Origin: Anaerolineaceae bacterium
Lineage (GTDB): Bacteria; Chloroflexota; Anaerolineae; Anaerolineales; Anaerolineaceae
Assembly: GCA_003448875.1 (NCBI GenBank)
Contig: DLXG01000029.1
Location: 1-8,788, forward strand
Reading direction: 5' to 3'
Length of the DNA: 8,788 bases
Made by a program: the position numbers and the translations under genes. Every line of letters begins with the position of its first letter. Within the stretch, counting starts at the first letter, position 1. A model generated the notes under the pieces. The model had not been told where the DNA came from, ran no database searches, and worked only from the letters and a program-made list of their open reading frames with translations. Below, piece by piece: positions 1-6,296 of the stretch.

Positions 1-897
1 GAGTTGATCGGCGGCTCCGCCGACTTGACCCCCTCAAACAACACATGGATCAACAACAGTACTTCTTTCCAGGCCGAAAATCGTCTCGGGCGTAATTTCC
101 ATTTCGGGGTACGTGAACACGGCATGGGCGCAATCGTCAACGGGATGACTTTGCACGGCGGGGTTATCCCTTATTGTGGTACTTTTCTGGTGTTTTCGGA
201 TTACATGCGCCCGGCTGTGCGTATCTCAGCCCTCTCTCATATTCCATCCTTGTGGGTCTACACGCATGACAGCATCGGACTGGGAGAAGACGGCCCCACC
301 CATCAGCCAGTTGAGCATCTGGCAGCCCTACGGGCCATTCCGAATCTGGTGGTCATCCGACCGGCGGATGCCAACGAAGTACGGGAGGCATGGATTGCAG
401 CCATCCGCAACCGGCACCAACCCACTGCCTTTGCGTTGACCCGTCAGGCTGTGCCGGTGCTGGATCGCTCCACTTTTGCCCCGGCCAGCGGCTTGCATCG
501 CGGAGCGTATGTTTTAGCCGATCTGGGCGGAGCCAAACCACAAATCATTCTGATGGCTTCCGGCTCAGAGGTCGCATTGATTGTCGAAGCCGGTTACAGC
601 CTTGCAGCCGAAGGGTACAACGTTCGACTGGTATCCTTCCCATCATGGGAATTGTTCGAGCAACAGGATCAATCCTACCGCGACGAAGTGCTACCACCCT
701 CCATCAAGCGCAGGCTGGCTGTCGAAGCCGGCGTGGCTCAGGGCTGGCATCGCTATGTCGGCGATCAGGGACGCATCATCAGCATCGAACGCTTCGGCGC
801 ATCGGCCCCATACAAAAAAATCTATGAGGAATTTGGCTTGACCGCTGCCAATATTCTGAACGAAGCCCATAACCTGCTTGGCATCAGCAACTTATAG
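1..897 (+). CDS. tkt: Transketolase, C-terminal part (5' end outside the window)
   Basis: Thiamine-diphosphate enzyme moving two-carbon ketol units between sugar phosphates (xylulose 5-phosphate to ribose 5-phosphate or erythrose 4-phosphate) in the cytoplasm. The frame is open from base 1, giving 298 residues of a protein that is usually about 650-670 long, so more than half, including most of the ThDP-pyrophosphate domain, lies upstream. Visible motifs, counted from the first codon: GGSADLTPSN (4-13); GVREHGM (36-42), whose Glu39 is the conserved residue contacting the ThDP pyrimidine ring; and GEDGPTHQPVEH (95-106), with the substrate-binding His101. The transketolase C-terminal domain follows, with ASGSEV near 185-190. 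The stop is TAG at 895-897, overlapping the ribosome binding site of rpiB. The TTG at position 4 is not the real start, because homology runs to the very edge. First visible gene of a pentose-phosphate operon; no frameshift seen. Confidence 0.97.
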   Translation, partial: ELIGGSADLTPSNNTWINNSTSFQAENRLGRNFHFGVREHGMGAIVNGMTLHGGVIPYCGTFLVFSDYMRPAVRISALSHIPSLWVYTHDSIGLGEDGPTHQPVEHLAALRAIPNLVVIRPADANEVREAWIAAIRNRHQPTAFALTRQAVPVLDRSTFAPASGLHRGAYVLADLGGAKPQIILMASGSEVALIVEAGYSLAAEGYNVRLVSFPSWELFEQQDQSYRDEVLPPSIKRRLAVEAGVAQGWHRYVGDQGRIISIERFGASAPYKKIYEEFGLTAANILNEAHNLLGISNL

Positions 898-909
898 GAG
901 AACAATCTC
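896..909 (+). promoter_or_regulatory. Ribosome binding site of rpiB
   Basis: AGGAG at 896-900 sits 9 nt before the ATG at 910 and overlaps the tkt stop codon (895-897). The overlap suggests that ribosomes finishing tkt help translate rpiB, which fits a single transcript. Confidence 0.75.
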
Positions 910-1356
910 ATGCGTGTGGCTATATCTTGTGATCATGCAGGCTTTTTGTTGAAGGATGAGATCATCTCAGCAGTGCGGGCTGCCGGTCACGAAGTACTCG
1001 ATCTCGGCACAAACTCCACCGATGCCGTAGATTACCCCGACTTCACCCGCAAGGCTTGCCAGGCTGTGTTGGATGGTCAGGCTCAGCGTGCTATTGTCAT
1101 CTGCGGCTCTGGTGTCGGGGCCAGTATTGCAGCCAACAAGTTCAAGGGCATCTACGCGGGTTTATGCCATGATACCTACTCGGCTCATCAAGGGGTAGAG
1201 CATGATAACATGAATGTCCTCTGTGTCGGCTCCCGCATCATTGGGGCTGAGCTGGCCAAAGAAATTGTGCGCGCATTTTTAGCGGCTACTTTCAGCGGCG
1301 AGGAACGCCACGTCCGCCGTTTTGGAAAAGTGCAGAGCATTGAAAGAGAAAATTGA
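910..1356 (+). CDS. rpiB: Ribose-5-phosphate isomerase B
   Basis: Interconverts ribulose 5-phosphate and ribose 5-phosphate in the non-oxidative pentose phosphate pathway (RpiB/LacAB family, cytoplasmic, usually dimeric). The 148-residue length is normal for the family. Key residues are present: Asp8-His9 in SCDHAG near the N-terminus, catalytic Cys65 in VICGSGVG with the GSGVG anion-hole loop at 66-70, His98 in the EHDNMN stretch, NVLCVGSR (102-109), and phosphate-binding arginines around 133-137. The start ATG has a good Shine-Dalgarno site 9 nt upstream. It lies 12 nt after tkt and 10 nt before the Tal-Pgi gene, so it is co-transcribed with both. Some family members act on allose 6-phosphate or galactose 6-phosphate, but the operon argues for ribose 5-phosphate. 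No defect seen. Confidence 0.96.
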   Translation: MRVAISCDHAGFLLKDEIISAVRAAGHEVLDLGTNSTDAVDYPDFTRKACQAVLDGQAQRAIVICGSGVGASIAANKFKGIYAGLCHDTYSAHQGVEHDNMNVLCVGSRIIGAELAKEIVRAFLAATFSGEERHVRRFGKVQSIEREN

Positions 1357-1366
1357 GAGGTATGCC
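1355..1366 (+). promoter_or_regulatory. Ribosome binding site that fixes the tal-pgi start
   Basis: GAGAGG at 1355-1360 lies 6 nt before ATG 1367 and overlaps the rpiB stop codon (TGA 1354-1356). It supports the start at 1367 over the in-frame TTG at 1322, which lies inside rpiB. A three-codon out-of-frame ATG-CCA-TGA (1362-1370) overlaps the true ATG by its stop codon. Confidence 0.7.
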
Positions 1367-4147
1367 ATGAACCGCATCCACAAACTTCACCAACTCGGTC
1401 AATCCCTGTGGTATGACAATATCCAGCGCTCATTGCTAGAAAACGGTCAATTGGCAAAATTGATCGAGCAGGATCTCATCCGCGGTGTCACGTCGAACCC
1501 AACCATATTCCATAATGCAATCGCCCGCTCAAACGATTATGACGCCGCCCTGAAACCGATGGCCTGGTCGGGTTGGAACGCTGAGCAGATTTTCACTCAA
1601 CTGGCCATAGAGGATATTCAAGCCGCAGCCGACCTCTTCCTTCCTCTTTACGAAACAACCAATGCCGCCGACGGCTACGTGAGTTTGGAGGTCAATCCCC
1701 TGCTGGCTAACGATACGGACGGCACCGTTGCCGAAGCCAAACGCCTGTGGTCTCTGGTCAATCGCCCCAATTTGATGATCAAAATTCCCGCCACACCGGA
1801 GGGTATCCCGGCAATCCGGCAGGCGATCGCTTCCGGTATCAACGTCAATGTGACCCTGATATTTTCACTCATCCGTTACGCAGAAGTGATTGAGGCATAC
1901 CTCTCCGGATTAGAAGAGCGTCTGGCGCAGGGATTGCCGATTGACCGAATTGCGTCGGTGGCATCCTTTTTTGTATCACGGGTGGACACAAAAGTAGATC
2001 AACGCCTGAACGAGATCATCAAGAAAGAAGAAAGCAATGCTCCCCTCGCCCAGTCCTTGCTTGGCAAGGCTGCCATTGCCAACGCCCGTCTGGCGTATGC
2101 ACTCTTCCTTGAAAAATTTGCTGAAGAACGTTTTCTCACGTTAAAGCCAAAAGGTGCCCGCGTCCAGCGACCGCTGTGGGCATCTACCAGCACCAAAAAC
2201 CCCGCCTACCGGGATGTGATCTATGTCGAAGAACTGATCGGCCCCGATACAGTCAACACAGTTCCCCCTCAAACGTTGGAAGCATTCCTTGATCATGGTG
2301 AGGCGCAGGTCAAACTGGGTGCCGATGTTGAAGAAGAAAAGAAAATTATCCGACAGCTGGCTGAATTAGGCATATCCATGGAGCAGGTGACCTACGAACT
2401 GGAAGTAGAAGGCGTGAGGGCATTTGCCGACGCGTTCACTGCCTTGCAGCAAGCCATTGAACAACGCCGCCTGGCTGCGTTGGAAGAGCTAGGCCCACTG
2501 CGCGATGCAATCCCCGCCGCTGTCGCGCGGCAGGAACAGGATCAGGTAATCCGCCGCATATTTGAGGTTGATCCAACTTTATGGACGGATGACCCCAAAG
2601 GGCAGGCTGAAATTCGCCAGCGCATGGGCTGGCTGCGCTCTCCTGAAAACAGCCGCTCATTAATCGAAGAATATCAACAACTGGCATTATCCTGCCGTAT
2701 GGACGGATTGACCCATGCCCTGTTGCTGGGCATGGGCGGGTCATCGCTTGCCCCAGAGGTTTTACGCTTATCTTTTGGAGTCGGTCAACTCGGTGAACAC
2801 GCCGCACTGGACCTGGCCATTCTGGACTCCACCGATCCACAGCAAGTGCTGGAAGCCGCCAGCCGTGCCCCCATTGAAAAAACGCTGTTTATCGTGTCGA
2901 GCAAGTCGGGAACGACCAGTGAAGTGAACGCCTTCCTCGATTACTTCTGGCATAAAGCCCAACAGGCACTGGGCGAAAAAGCACCGGCTCATTTCGTTGC
3001 CATTACCGATCCGGGCACTCCGTTGGAAAAACTAGCCCGTGAACGAGGCTTTCGCGCTACACTGCTGGGTGACCCACAGGTTGGCGGGCGTTATTCGGCC
3101 CTGACCCCCTTTGGGTTGTTTCCCGCCGCGTTGTTGGGGATAAATCTGGACACCCTGCTCCATCGCGCCACACAAATGATGAATCAATGTCTGCCGCACC
3201 TGCCTGCCGGACGTAATCCCGGCCTGGTGTTGGGTACAATTCTGGGTGAAGCGACTTTGGATGGCCGGGATAAATTGACCATTCTGGCCGAACCGCCTTT
3301 TGAATCATTTGGTTCTTGGTTGGAGCAGTTGTTAGCCGAGTCAACCGGTAAGGATGGAAAAGGCATCATTCCGGTTGACCTTGAGCCACCGGTATCTCTG
3401 GAACATTACGGAGATGACCGTTTGTTCGTCTACCTGCGCTCAACCGGCGCATGGGATGAGCGCACATCTGCCCTGCGAAAGTCCGGTCAACCGGTTCTGG
3501 TATATGATCTGAAGGATGGTTATGATTTAGGCGCAGAGTTTTACCGTTGGGAACTGGCAACCGCTGTTGCCAGTGCAATTTTGGGTATCAATGGATTTGA
3601 TCAACCCGATGTGCAGGATAACAAAGACCGCACCAGCCAAAAGATTGCTCAATATCGGCGGACAGGTGTATTGGATGAAGGTCAACCGCACTGGCAAAAT
3701 GATCAAGGCAAAGTGTTTGGAATTGAGATCGAAGAATTTGCCAGAGCCTCAAACCTGAAAGAGATTGTCAACCTTTTCCTCCGGCAGGCTCGCAGAGATG
3801 ATTACATTGCCATTAATGCCTACCTGCCTCGCAATCCGCACACCCTTGAAGTGCTTCAAAAATTGCGTCAGAACATCCTTGAAAAGACCGGTTGTGCCAC
3901 TACCCTCGGATTCGGGCCGCGTTTTCTGCACTCCACCGGCCAGCTGCATAAGGGCGGGCCGGATCGCGCTTTGTTCTTACAAATCACGCGGGAACCCGAG
4001 CAGGATGTGGATATTCCGGGACAGGGAATCTCATTCGGCATACTGGAACGAGCTCAAGCGTTGGGAGATCTGGAAGCCTTGATGGCGAGGCAGCGTCGTG
4101 TTATCCGCGTTCACCTGACCGCCGGGCAAATCAAAGACCTATTTTGA
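1367..4147 (+). CDS. tal-pgi: Bifunctional transaldolase / glucose-6-phosphate isomerase (Tal-Pgi fusion)
   Basis: One uninterrupted 926-residue protein with two enzymes. Residues 1 to about 365 are a transaldolase moving a dihydroxyacetone unit between fructose 6-phosphate and erythrose 4-phosphate: GVTSNPTIF at 40-48, the Schiff-base lysine Lys139 in LMIKIPAT, and WASTSTKNPAY at 271-281. Residues of about 365-400 are a helical, charged linker. The rest is a phosphoglucose isomerase with two SIS sugar-phosphate folds: LLGMGGSS (453-460), the phosphate loop SSKSGTTSE (511-519), GGRYSALTPFGLFP (573-586), ESTGK (658-662, with the presumed base Glu658), GINGFDQPDVQDNK (740-753, with Lys753), and a C-terminal HSTGQLHKGG (855-864). 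Such fusions of about 950 residues are known in Chloroflexota, cyanobacteria and some proteobacteria. It is the last gene of the tkt-rpiB-tal/pgi operon. Its stop (TGA 4145-4147) overlaps the convergent gene by 9 nt, and no intrinsic terminator follows directly. Confidence 0.96.
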   Translation: MNRIHKLHQLGQSLWYDNIQRSLLENGQLAKLIEQDLIRGVTSNPTIFHNAIARSNDYDAALKPMAWSGWNAEQIFTQLAIEDIQAAADLFLPLYETTNAADGYVSLEVNPLLANDTDGTVAEAKRLWSLVNRPNLMIKIPATPEGIPAIRQAIASGINVNVTLIFSLIRYAEVIEAYLSGLEERLAQGLPIDRIASVASFFVSRVDTKVDQRLNEIIKKEESNAPLAQSLLGKAAIANARLAYALFLEKFAEERFLTLKPKGARVQRPLWASTSTKNPAYRDVIYVEELIGPDTVNTVPPQTLEAFLDHGEAQVKLGADVEEEKKIIRQLAELGISMEQVTYELEVEGVRAFADAFTALQQAIEQRRLAALEELGPLRDAIPAAVARQEQDQVIRRIFEVDPTLWTDDPKGQAEIRQRMGWLRSPENSRSLIEEYQQLALSCRMDGLTHALLLGMGGSSLAPEVLRLSFGVGQLGEHAALDLAILDSTDPQQVLEAASRAPIEKTLFIVSSKSGTTSEVNAFLDYFWHKAQQALGEKAPAHFVAITDPGTPLEKLARERGFRATLLGDPQVGGRYSALTPFGLFPAALLGINLDTLLHRATQMMNQCLPHLPAGRNPGLVLGTILGEATLDGRDKLTILAEPPFESFGSWLEQLLAESTGKDGKGIIPVDLEPPVSLEHYGDDRLFVYLRSTGAWDERTSALRKSGQPVLVYDLKDGYDLGAEFYRWELATAVASAILGINGFDQPDVQDNKDRTSQKIAQYRRTGVLDEGQPHWQNDQGKVFGIEIEEFARASNLKEIVNLFLRQARRDDYIAINAYLPRNPHTLEVLQKLRQNILEKTGCATTLGFGPRFLHSTGQLHKGGPDRALFLQITREPEQDVDIPGQGISFGILERAQALGDLEALMARQRRVIRVHLTAGQIKDLF

Positions 4148-5146
4148 ACCGCGCCGCCGGGTAACACGAGCCAGAATCAGCAAAATCAGAATGACTGCTG
4201 GCAGCCAGGGACGTTCCAACACCCAAAACTTGGCTGCCAGCACCCCTCTTACCTGTTGAATAAGGATGTATTTTCTTCGGTCAACCTGAACCGCCTGCTG
4301 CCAGTCAAAATCAATCAGCCGTTCCAAAAAGCCCTGTTGCACACAGCCTTCAAGACTGAATATGGCAATTTCCTCCTTCAACAGGCCAGCAATGATTAAA
4401 TCCCGGCTGAACTCTTGCCAGTTTAACGGGCGTGTATCCGCTACGCCCTCTAAGTCTACACCTCCGCCCGTGCTGCCAATCGCAATTTGACGGGCATCCT
4501 TGCCATAACTGAGCAGCATTGCATCGCCCCACGGCCGGCTAAAACTGGAATACAGCATTAAAATCTCACGGTCAACCGGCAAATCCAGAATCCCCAGCAA
4601 CCGTTGTAAGAGCGAGGAACGCGCTCTTCGTTCTTCCATGATGAGCGGTAACTGATAGGCTTCAACTTCATAGCCGTCAGTATGAATTTGCTCAACGAGC
4701 ATTTCATACATCTTGCGCGCCACTTGGATTTGCCTCTTGCGCTGTTTTATCGTCGAAATAACCAATCGCAAAGCCGGGAATACCCCTTTTTTCAGAGCAG
4801 ATATCAATCGAAGATCAGGCTCAATGTCCAGCCCAATCCTTTCCCATCTCAAACCATGTTGATTGCTCCAATGTTTGAACTCATCGTAGCGCTGCCTGGC
4901 CAGCGGCGCATTATCCAGATTGAACCAGTATCCCTGCTCTTCAGGCAGCAACAACCATGCCGTTACAGGAATATCTGCCTCATTCAATTGACGTACAACC
5001 TGTGCTCGCTCGGTCGAAAAATCCCGCATCGCCAGCGCAACCCCTGCTTTCAGTTTTTGCAAGGTATTCACAATCTCTTGCTTTTGAAATAACTCCCTTA
5101 ATTGGGCTGCATCCAGCTCACAAAAGAATGTCAGGCGTGGCGGCAT
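4139..5146 (-). CDS. Uncharacterised TIM-barrel-like protein with a C-terminal membrane anchor
   Basis: I do not recognise a named family. The 335-residue protein starts at ATG 5144-5146 with AGGAGA 8 nt upstream and ends at TAG. By eye it alternates hydrophobic strands and helices in a (beta/alpha)8-like order: strands near residues 4-9, 34-40, 59-67, 102-109 (ending GLDIEPD, 105-111), 158-168, 194-200, 219-225 and 259-265. The acidic cluster at a strand end (Asp107, Glu109, Asp111) and aromatic GYWFN (72-76) are what a glycoside-hydrolase-like barrel could show, but no signature such as the GH18 DxxDxDxE is present. Residues of about 312-327 form one hydrophobic helix followed by the basic tail RVTRRRGSK. 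No N-terminal signal peptide is seen. It lies 20 nt downstream of the ROK kinase and is likely co-transcribed, so a role in sugar or cell-surface carbohydrate handling is possible but unproven. Confidence 0.85.
   Translation of the reverse strand: MPPRLTFFCELDAAQLRELFQKQEIVNTLQKLKAGVALAMRDFSTERAQVVRQLNEADIPVTAWLLLPEEQGYWFNLDNAPLARQRYDEFKHWSNQHGLRWERIGLDIEPDLRLISALKKGVFPALRLVISTIKQRKRQIQVARKMYEMLVEQIHTDGYEVEAYQLPLIMEERRARSSLLQRLLGILDLPVDREILMLYSSFSRPWGDAMLLSYGKDARQIAIGSTGGGVDLEGVADTRPLNWQEFSRDLIIAGLLKEEIAIFSLEGCVQQGFLERLIDFDWQQAVQVDRRKYILIQQVRGVLAAKFWVLERPWLPAVILILLILARVTRRRGSK
4196..4242. repeat. Perfect 12-bp inverted repeat, possible 3' hairpin
   Basis: TGCTGGCAGCCA (4196-4207) and TGGCTGCCAGCA (4231-4242) are exact reverse complements separated by 23 nt. 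They lie inside the last codons of the minus-strand membrane protein, around its transmembrane helix, and about 50-95 nt past the tal-pgi stop on the plus strand. No T-tract follows on either strand, so it is not a standard intrinsic terminator. It could fold at the 3' end of a readthrough pentose-phosphate mRNA. Confidence 0.6.
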
Positions 5147-5166
5147 GTGATGGATCTCCTGAAAAA

Positions 5167-6066
5167 TCAGCCTTCTATGCGCAACTTCGCCAGCGCAATT
5201 GCTCCCAGCACCCCGGCACGGATGCCTAATGCCGGCGGAACAATGTACTCTTCAATTTTTTCCAGAATTTGGGATGCAAAGATGTACCGGTTGAGGTATT
5301 GCTGCACCTTGACCCGAATCATCGGGAAGAGATGGCTTTGCTGCATCACCCCTCCCCCCAGAATAATCCGCTGAGGTGAGACAACACAGATAAAGTCGTT
5401 CAGCGCCAGAGCAATGTACTCGGCTTCCAGTTCCCATATCGGATGGTAGGCAGGGACACTCTCAGCCGGTTTACCCAGCCGGGCCTGCAAAGCCGGTCCG
5501 CTGGCCAACCCCTCGAAACAATCGCCATGGAAGGGACAAATTCCCACAAATGGGTCTGCTTTCTGGTCATGCAGCAACCGGATATGCCCCATTTCAGGAT
5601 GAACCAATCCATGATGTGGTTCTCCGTTGATAGTCAACCCGCCCCCAATTCCGGTTCCAATTGTAATGTAGATGTAATCCTTCAAACCTTTTGCAGCCCC
5701 CCATCGTCCTTCCCCTAAGGCTGCCGCATTTACATCTGTATCCAGGAAAACCGGAACCCCTGTTCCGTCCTGAAGAGTCTGAGAAATCGGGGTAAAAGAC
5801 CAGCCCTTTTTGGGGGTAGTAGTAATTTTTCCAAAATTCGGCGAAGAAGGATTGAGGTCCAGCGGTCCAAACGAGCCAATTCCAATCCCGGCCAGCCGGG
5901 CATTATTTTTAACCATGTACTGGCGGAAAAAATCAACCGTTTTCGCCAGAGTTTCTTTAGGATCAGTCGTTGGAAAACGCACTTCCGCACGGATGTCCTC
6001 TGGCGATGTTCCGATTGCACAAACGAACTTGGTTCCACCGGCTTCAACACCACCATAGAGTTCCAT
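5167..6066 (-). CDS. ROK-family sugar kinase, probable fructokinase
   Basis: ATP-dependent sugar kinase of the ROK family, most like the short bacterial fructokinases typified by B. subtilis YdhR, which phosphorylate fructose to fructose 6-phosphate (EC 2.7.1.4). The 299 residues are full length. Motifs: the N-terminal ATP-binding loop GGVEAGGTKFVCAIG (5-19), GIGSFGPLD (62-70), the catalytic-base region FLDTDVNAAALGEG with Asp111, the second phosphate loop TIGTGIGGG (135-143), and HPEMGHI (156-162). The zinc knuckle CPFHGDC has the fructokinase-type pattern Cys177, His180, Cys183 with His161, where canonical ROK proteins have CxCGxxGC. IILGGGVMQQ (235-244) closes the fold. The start has an excellent Shine-Dalgarno site. 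First gene of a two-gene minus-strand operon. Its product would be a shared substrate of transketolase, transaldolase and Pgi encoded opposite. Mannose or another hexose cannot be excluded. Confidence 0.93.
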   Translation of the reverse strand: MELYGGVEAGGTKFVCAIGTSPEDIRAEVRFPTTDPKETLAKTVDFFRQYMVKNNARLAGIGIGSFGPLDLNPSSPNFGKITTTPKKGWSFTPISQTLQDGTGVPVFLDTDVNAAALGEGRWGAAKGLKDYIYITIGTGIGGGLTINGEPHHGLVHPEMGHIRLLHDQKADPFVGICPFHGDCFEGLASGPALQARLGKPAESVPAYHPIWELEAEYIALALNDFICVVSPQRIILGGGVMQQSHLFPMIRVKVQQYLNRYIFASQILEKIEEYIVPPALGIRAGVLGAIALAKLRIEG

Positions 6067-6080
6067 GACTGACCTCCTTT
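6067..6080 (-). promoter_or_regulatory. Strong ribosome binding site of the ROK kinase gene
   Basis: Read on the minus strand, AAGGAGGT (6072-6079) lies 5 nt before the ATG. This is a near-perfect match to the anti-Shine-Dalgarno sequence, suggesting high translation, and it fixes the start codon. Confidence 0.8.
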
Positions 6081-6097
6081 GATTCTCTATTTTTTAT

Positions 6098-6126
6098 ATT
6101 CTATAGATATGTTAATAATATCACAA
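6098..6126 (-). promoter_or_regulatory. Candidate sigma-70-type promoter of the ROK kinase operon
   Basis: On the minus strand, TTGTGA (6121-6126, 4 of 6 to consensus) and TAGAAT (6098-6103, 5 of 6) are separated by exactly 17 bp, in an AT-rich stretch. Transcription would begin near 6090-6092, giving a leader of about 25 nt that includes the strong ribosome binding site. Other -10-like hexamers occur in the same AT-rich stretch. Confidence 0.45.
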
Positions 6127-6166
6127 ACCATTACTCATTTTTCATCTCGAAAAGCAGCGAACAGGG

Positions 6167-6172
6167 TATAAT
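6167..6172 (+). promoter_or_regulatory. Candidate -10 element for the oxoamine synthase gene
   Basis: An exact TATAAT at 6167-6172 on the plus strand, in the gap before the gene at 6297. I find no good -35 hexamer 16-18 bp upstream (the bases around 6143-6150 match poorly), so the promoter would be weak or activator-dependent. A start near 6180 would leave an unusually long leader of about 117 nt containing the inverted repeats listed separately. Confidence 0.4.
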
Positions 6173-6180
6173 CCTAGCAG

Positions 6181-6221
6181 GATTTTCTAGACATCCGTAA
6201 ATAATGGGTTTCAAGAAAATC
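6181..6221 (+). repeat. Imperfect 10-bp inverted repeat in the leader
   Basis: GATTTTCTAG (6181-6190) and CAAGAAAATC (6212-6221) are reverse complements with one mismatch and a 21-nt spacer. It begins right at the predicted transcription start of the oxoamine synthase gene, so it could be an operator or a 5' hairpin. No T-tract follows. Confidence 0.45.
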
Positions 6222-6225
6222 TGGT

Positions 6226-6255
6226 TCGATTAAACTAATCGATTAATCTCATTAG
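6226..6255 (+). repeat. Nested GATTA/TAATC palindromes, candidate operator or RNA hairpin
   Basis: TCGATTA (6226-6232) and TAATCGA (6236-6242) form a perfect 7-bp stem with a 3-nt loop. The central TAATCGATTA (6236-6245) is a perfect 10-bp palindrome, GATTAATC (6241-6248) is another, and CTAAT (6235-6239) can instead pair with ATTAG (6251-6255). Symmetric AT-rich sites with a central CG are common operators of helix-turn-helix repressors. No regulator gene is in the window, so the protein is unknown. Confidence 0.45.
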
Positions 6256-6296
6256 AAAGAGCAATTATTTTAAGGATTGAGAAGAGGTTTGTCATC

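Noticed and set aside
390..827. Open frame of 145 codons in another frame within transketolase
   Set aside because: The composition is Arg/Ser/Cys-rich with no recognisable motif, and the overlapping frame encodes conserved transketolase; it is a shadow frame.
1322..1366. Upstream TTG start adding 15 residues to Tal-Pgi
   Set aside because: It lies inside rpiB and has no ribosome binding site, whereas ATG 1367 has GAGAGG at the right distance and gives the usual transaldolase N-terminus.
2436..2840. Antisense open frame of 134 codons within tal-pgi
   Set aside because: No family resemblance and it lies wholly inside conserved Pgi coding sequence.
4148..4195. Terminator immediately after tal-pgi
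   Set aside because: The CCGCCGGG at about 4110-4117 and 4154-4161 is a direct, not inverted, repeat, and there is no T-tract.
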